Under the pieces are notes generated by a model that was not told the DNA's origin, ran no database searches, and worked only from the letters and a program-made list of their open reading frames with translations. A program made the position numbers and the translations under genes. A stretch of 32,943 nucleotides of DNA from JBMNRY01 sp050944915. Its GTDB lineage: Bacteria > Bacillota > Limnochordia > JAAZLZ01. How positions within the stretch are numbered: position 1 is the stretch's first letter; the number at the start of each line of letters is the position of its first letter. The stretch spans positions 1 to 32,943 of the forward strand of contig JBMNRY010000007.1 in assembly GCA_050944915.1 (NCBI GenBank), in the 5' to 3' direction. Positions 31,801-32,943 of the stretch are shown here, one piece after another.

Positions 31801-32120
31801 TTAGCTTTATCGCCACCCAAGGGACGGCCGCACTTTTGGAGGCCGGGGGGATTCCTGCCGAGAGGATCAACAAGATCGGAGAAAGCAGTCCCAACACCCT
31901 GGATATCATCAGGGAAGGGAAGGTCGATTTAGTCATCAATACCCCTACCAGGGGAAAGATCCCCCAAAGGAGCGGCTTTAAGATGCGCCGGGCCGCGGTA
32001 GAGTTTGGCATTCCCTGTTTGACCTCCCTAGATACAGCATGGGCCATCTTGCAGGTGCTGAAAACCCAACGGGATGCCGTCGGTGTCCATAGCCTCAACG
32101 ACCTTCTGGCCCATGGCTAA
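28890..32120 (+). CDS. carB: carbamoyl-phosphate synthase large subunit CarB
   Basis: CarB makes carbamoyl phosphate for arginine and pyrimidines from bicarbonate, ammonia and two ATP. The 1076-residue protein has two homologous ATP-grasp halves, starting [24 protein letters not shown] and [24 protein letters not shown] (about residue 551), and a C-terminal MGS-like allosteric domain (about 930-1076) with [23 protein letters not shown]. The length is normal. The ATG at 28890 follows GGGGGTG; an earlier start at 28830 would overlap the stem-loop region. The small subunit carA is not next to it, so it must be elsewhere or ahead of the window. Linkage to arg genes suggests arginine-linked control. 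Confidence 0.96.
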   Translation: [1076 protein letters not shown]

Positions 32121-32287
32121 TTGTTTTGCCCGCGATGGCACAGACTATCAGGGGAAACCCTAGCTTGGGGGCAGTTCGGAAAAACAACCCGACCCAGGCA
32201 GGAATACACTACTAGAGGTCGAAATTATGTGGGATGGTGAACGTGGCTGCCCTCCGGGGGAGCCGCCAGAATTTGGAGGGTCGGAGT

Positions 32288-32943
32288 ATGTTTGAAACAA
32301 TATGGCAAAGGCGTGTACAAGGGGCGGTAGCCGAACCTGTACACGGTAGAGTATTAGCAGCTTACAACACTAATGTTGACGCTATCGTCCATGTGACACC
32401 GGAGAAGCTGACCAAATGGTTGGCTGAAGCCCCCGAACTCGATTGGAACCGGGTGGAAGAGGGCTCCATTGGTGATGTTAAAACTATTGTGACCCTGGAA
32501 GATTTCTTCATCGTCCTCTTCGATCGGTTGGCCAAGGGCAAATCCTTCCATATCGTTTTGCAAGGGGAGGAAATCGTCGACTGGCTACAAAGGGTAGTCG
32601 GTGCTGAAAAGGAATCCATGGGTGGGCAAGCCGGTATCGTGGCCAACCAAATGGCTTATTTAGGTGCCGATGCCCTCTGTTATACATCCCTGTTATCGTC
32701 CCAACAAGCGGCCCTGTTCCACGAAAAGGTCAAGGTACCGGTGGTGGAGGATGGCCAGCTGAAGATCCTACCGGCACCGGCCGCCGCCAAGGACCGCTTG
32801 ACGAAAATCAATTGGATTTTAGAGTATGCCAAGGATGAGGTCTTCACCGTCGGTTCCCGGGAAATCGTTACCCCCCGGGCGAACCGGGTGATCTTGGCCA
32901 CTCGGCCTAAAGAGGCCATTATGGGTTTCCAGGAGGATATGGT
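32288..32943 (+). CDS. ADP-dependent glucokinase/phosphofructokinase family, 5' part
   Basis: The gene runs off the window after 218 codons. MFETIWQRR is followed by VLAAYNTNVDAIVHV, which matches the N-x-N-x-D-A substrate-binding start of ADP-dependent sugar kinases. SMGGQAGIVANQMAYLGADALCYTSLLSSQQAALF matches their GG-x-A-G block and the PLLS segment. The family is best known from archaeal glycolysis, where it phosphorylates glucose or fructose 6-phosphate with ADP, and also occurs in some bacteria. The C-terminal catalytic GxGD lies beyond the window. GGAGGG lies seven bases before the ATG. Confidence 0.82.
   Translation, partial: MFETIWQRRVQGAVAEPVHGRVLAAYNTNVDAIVHVTPEKLTKWLAEAPELDWNRVEEGSIGDVKTIVTLEDFFIVLFDRLAKGKSFHIVLQGEEIVDWLQRVVGAEKESMGGQAGIVANQMAYLGADALCYTSLLSSQQAALFHEKVKVPVVEDGQLKILPAPAAAKDRLTKINWILEYAKDEVFTVGSREIVTPRANRVILATRPKEAIMGFQEDM

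Overview
The window is about 33 kb of a moderately GC-rich bacterial chromosome that reads like a Firmicute: strong AAGGAGG-type ribosome sites, TTG and GTG starts, a CwlD-type amidase, a YhaM-type exoribonuclease and Fe-S serine dehydratase split into two subunits. One locus carries CsgG, CsgF, a predicted outer-membrane beta-barrel and several curlin-repeat proteins. These only make sense with an outer membrane, so I infer a diderm Firmicute. Limnochordia is my best guess, with Halanaerobiales-like or Negativicutes-like as alternatives; nothing in the window proves the taxon.

Layout. 1-4.4 kb: a CAAX-type membrane protease (minus strand), an unknown membrane protein, a YhaM-like nuclease overlapping an RsmC-like methyltransferase, and a cell-wall amidase. 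4.5-10.2 kb: murA and an alanine/ornithine-racemase-family gene, then a molybdenum-cofactor riboswitch with its own terminator, moaA, a MOSC-MogA fusion and a malate/lactate dehydrogenase-family gene. 10.3-11.8 kb: a small excisionase-type HTH protein and a SARP/BTAD regulator whose C-terminus looks like a degenerate GGDEF domain. 11.9-17.5 kb, minus strand: the curli-like operon. In transcription order it holds two small paralogous proteins of unknown function, a long structured leader, three curlin-repeat proteins, a beta-barrel protein, CsgF and CsgG. 17.5-18.1 kb is non-coding. 18.1-24.3 kb: a tautomerase, sdaAB-sdaAA, an HpcH/HpaI aldolase, an amidohydrolase, a zinc-ribbon protein and an AmmeMemoRadiSam set. 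24.4-32.1 kb: argC-argJ-argB-argD-carB. The window ends inside an ADP-dependent sugar kinase gene.

The most interesting part is the curli-like operon and its probable control. Its promoter carries four TGTTACC-like direct repeats at exactly 11-bp spacing, with the last repeat 9 bp upstream of a TATAGT -10 box. This is the architecture of SARP-activated promoters, and a SARP-family gene lies at the far end of the same locus. That regulator keeps a cyclic-di-GMP I-site-like motif (RRGD, five residues, then the degenerate signature NDAQY) while losing the GGDEF catalytic signature. The working model is a second-messenger-responsive SARP that switches on amyloid fibre production in a diderm Firmicute. 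It is inferred from sequence only.
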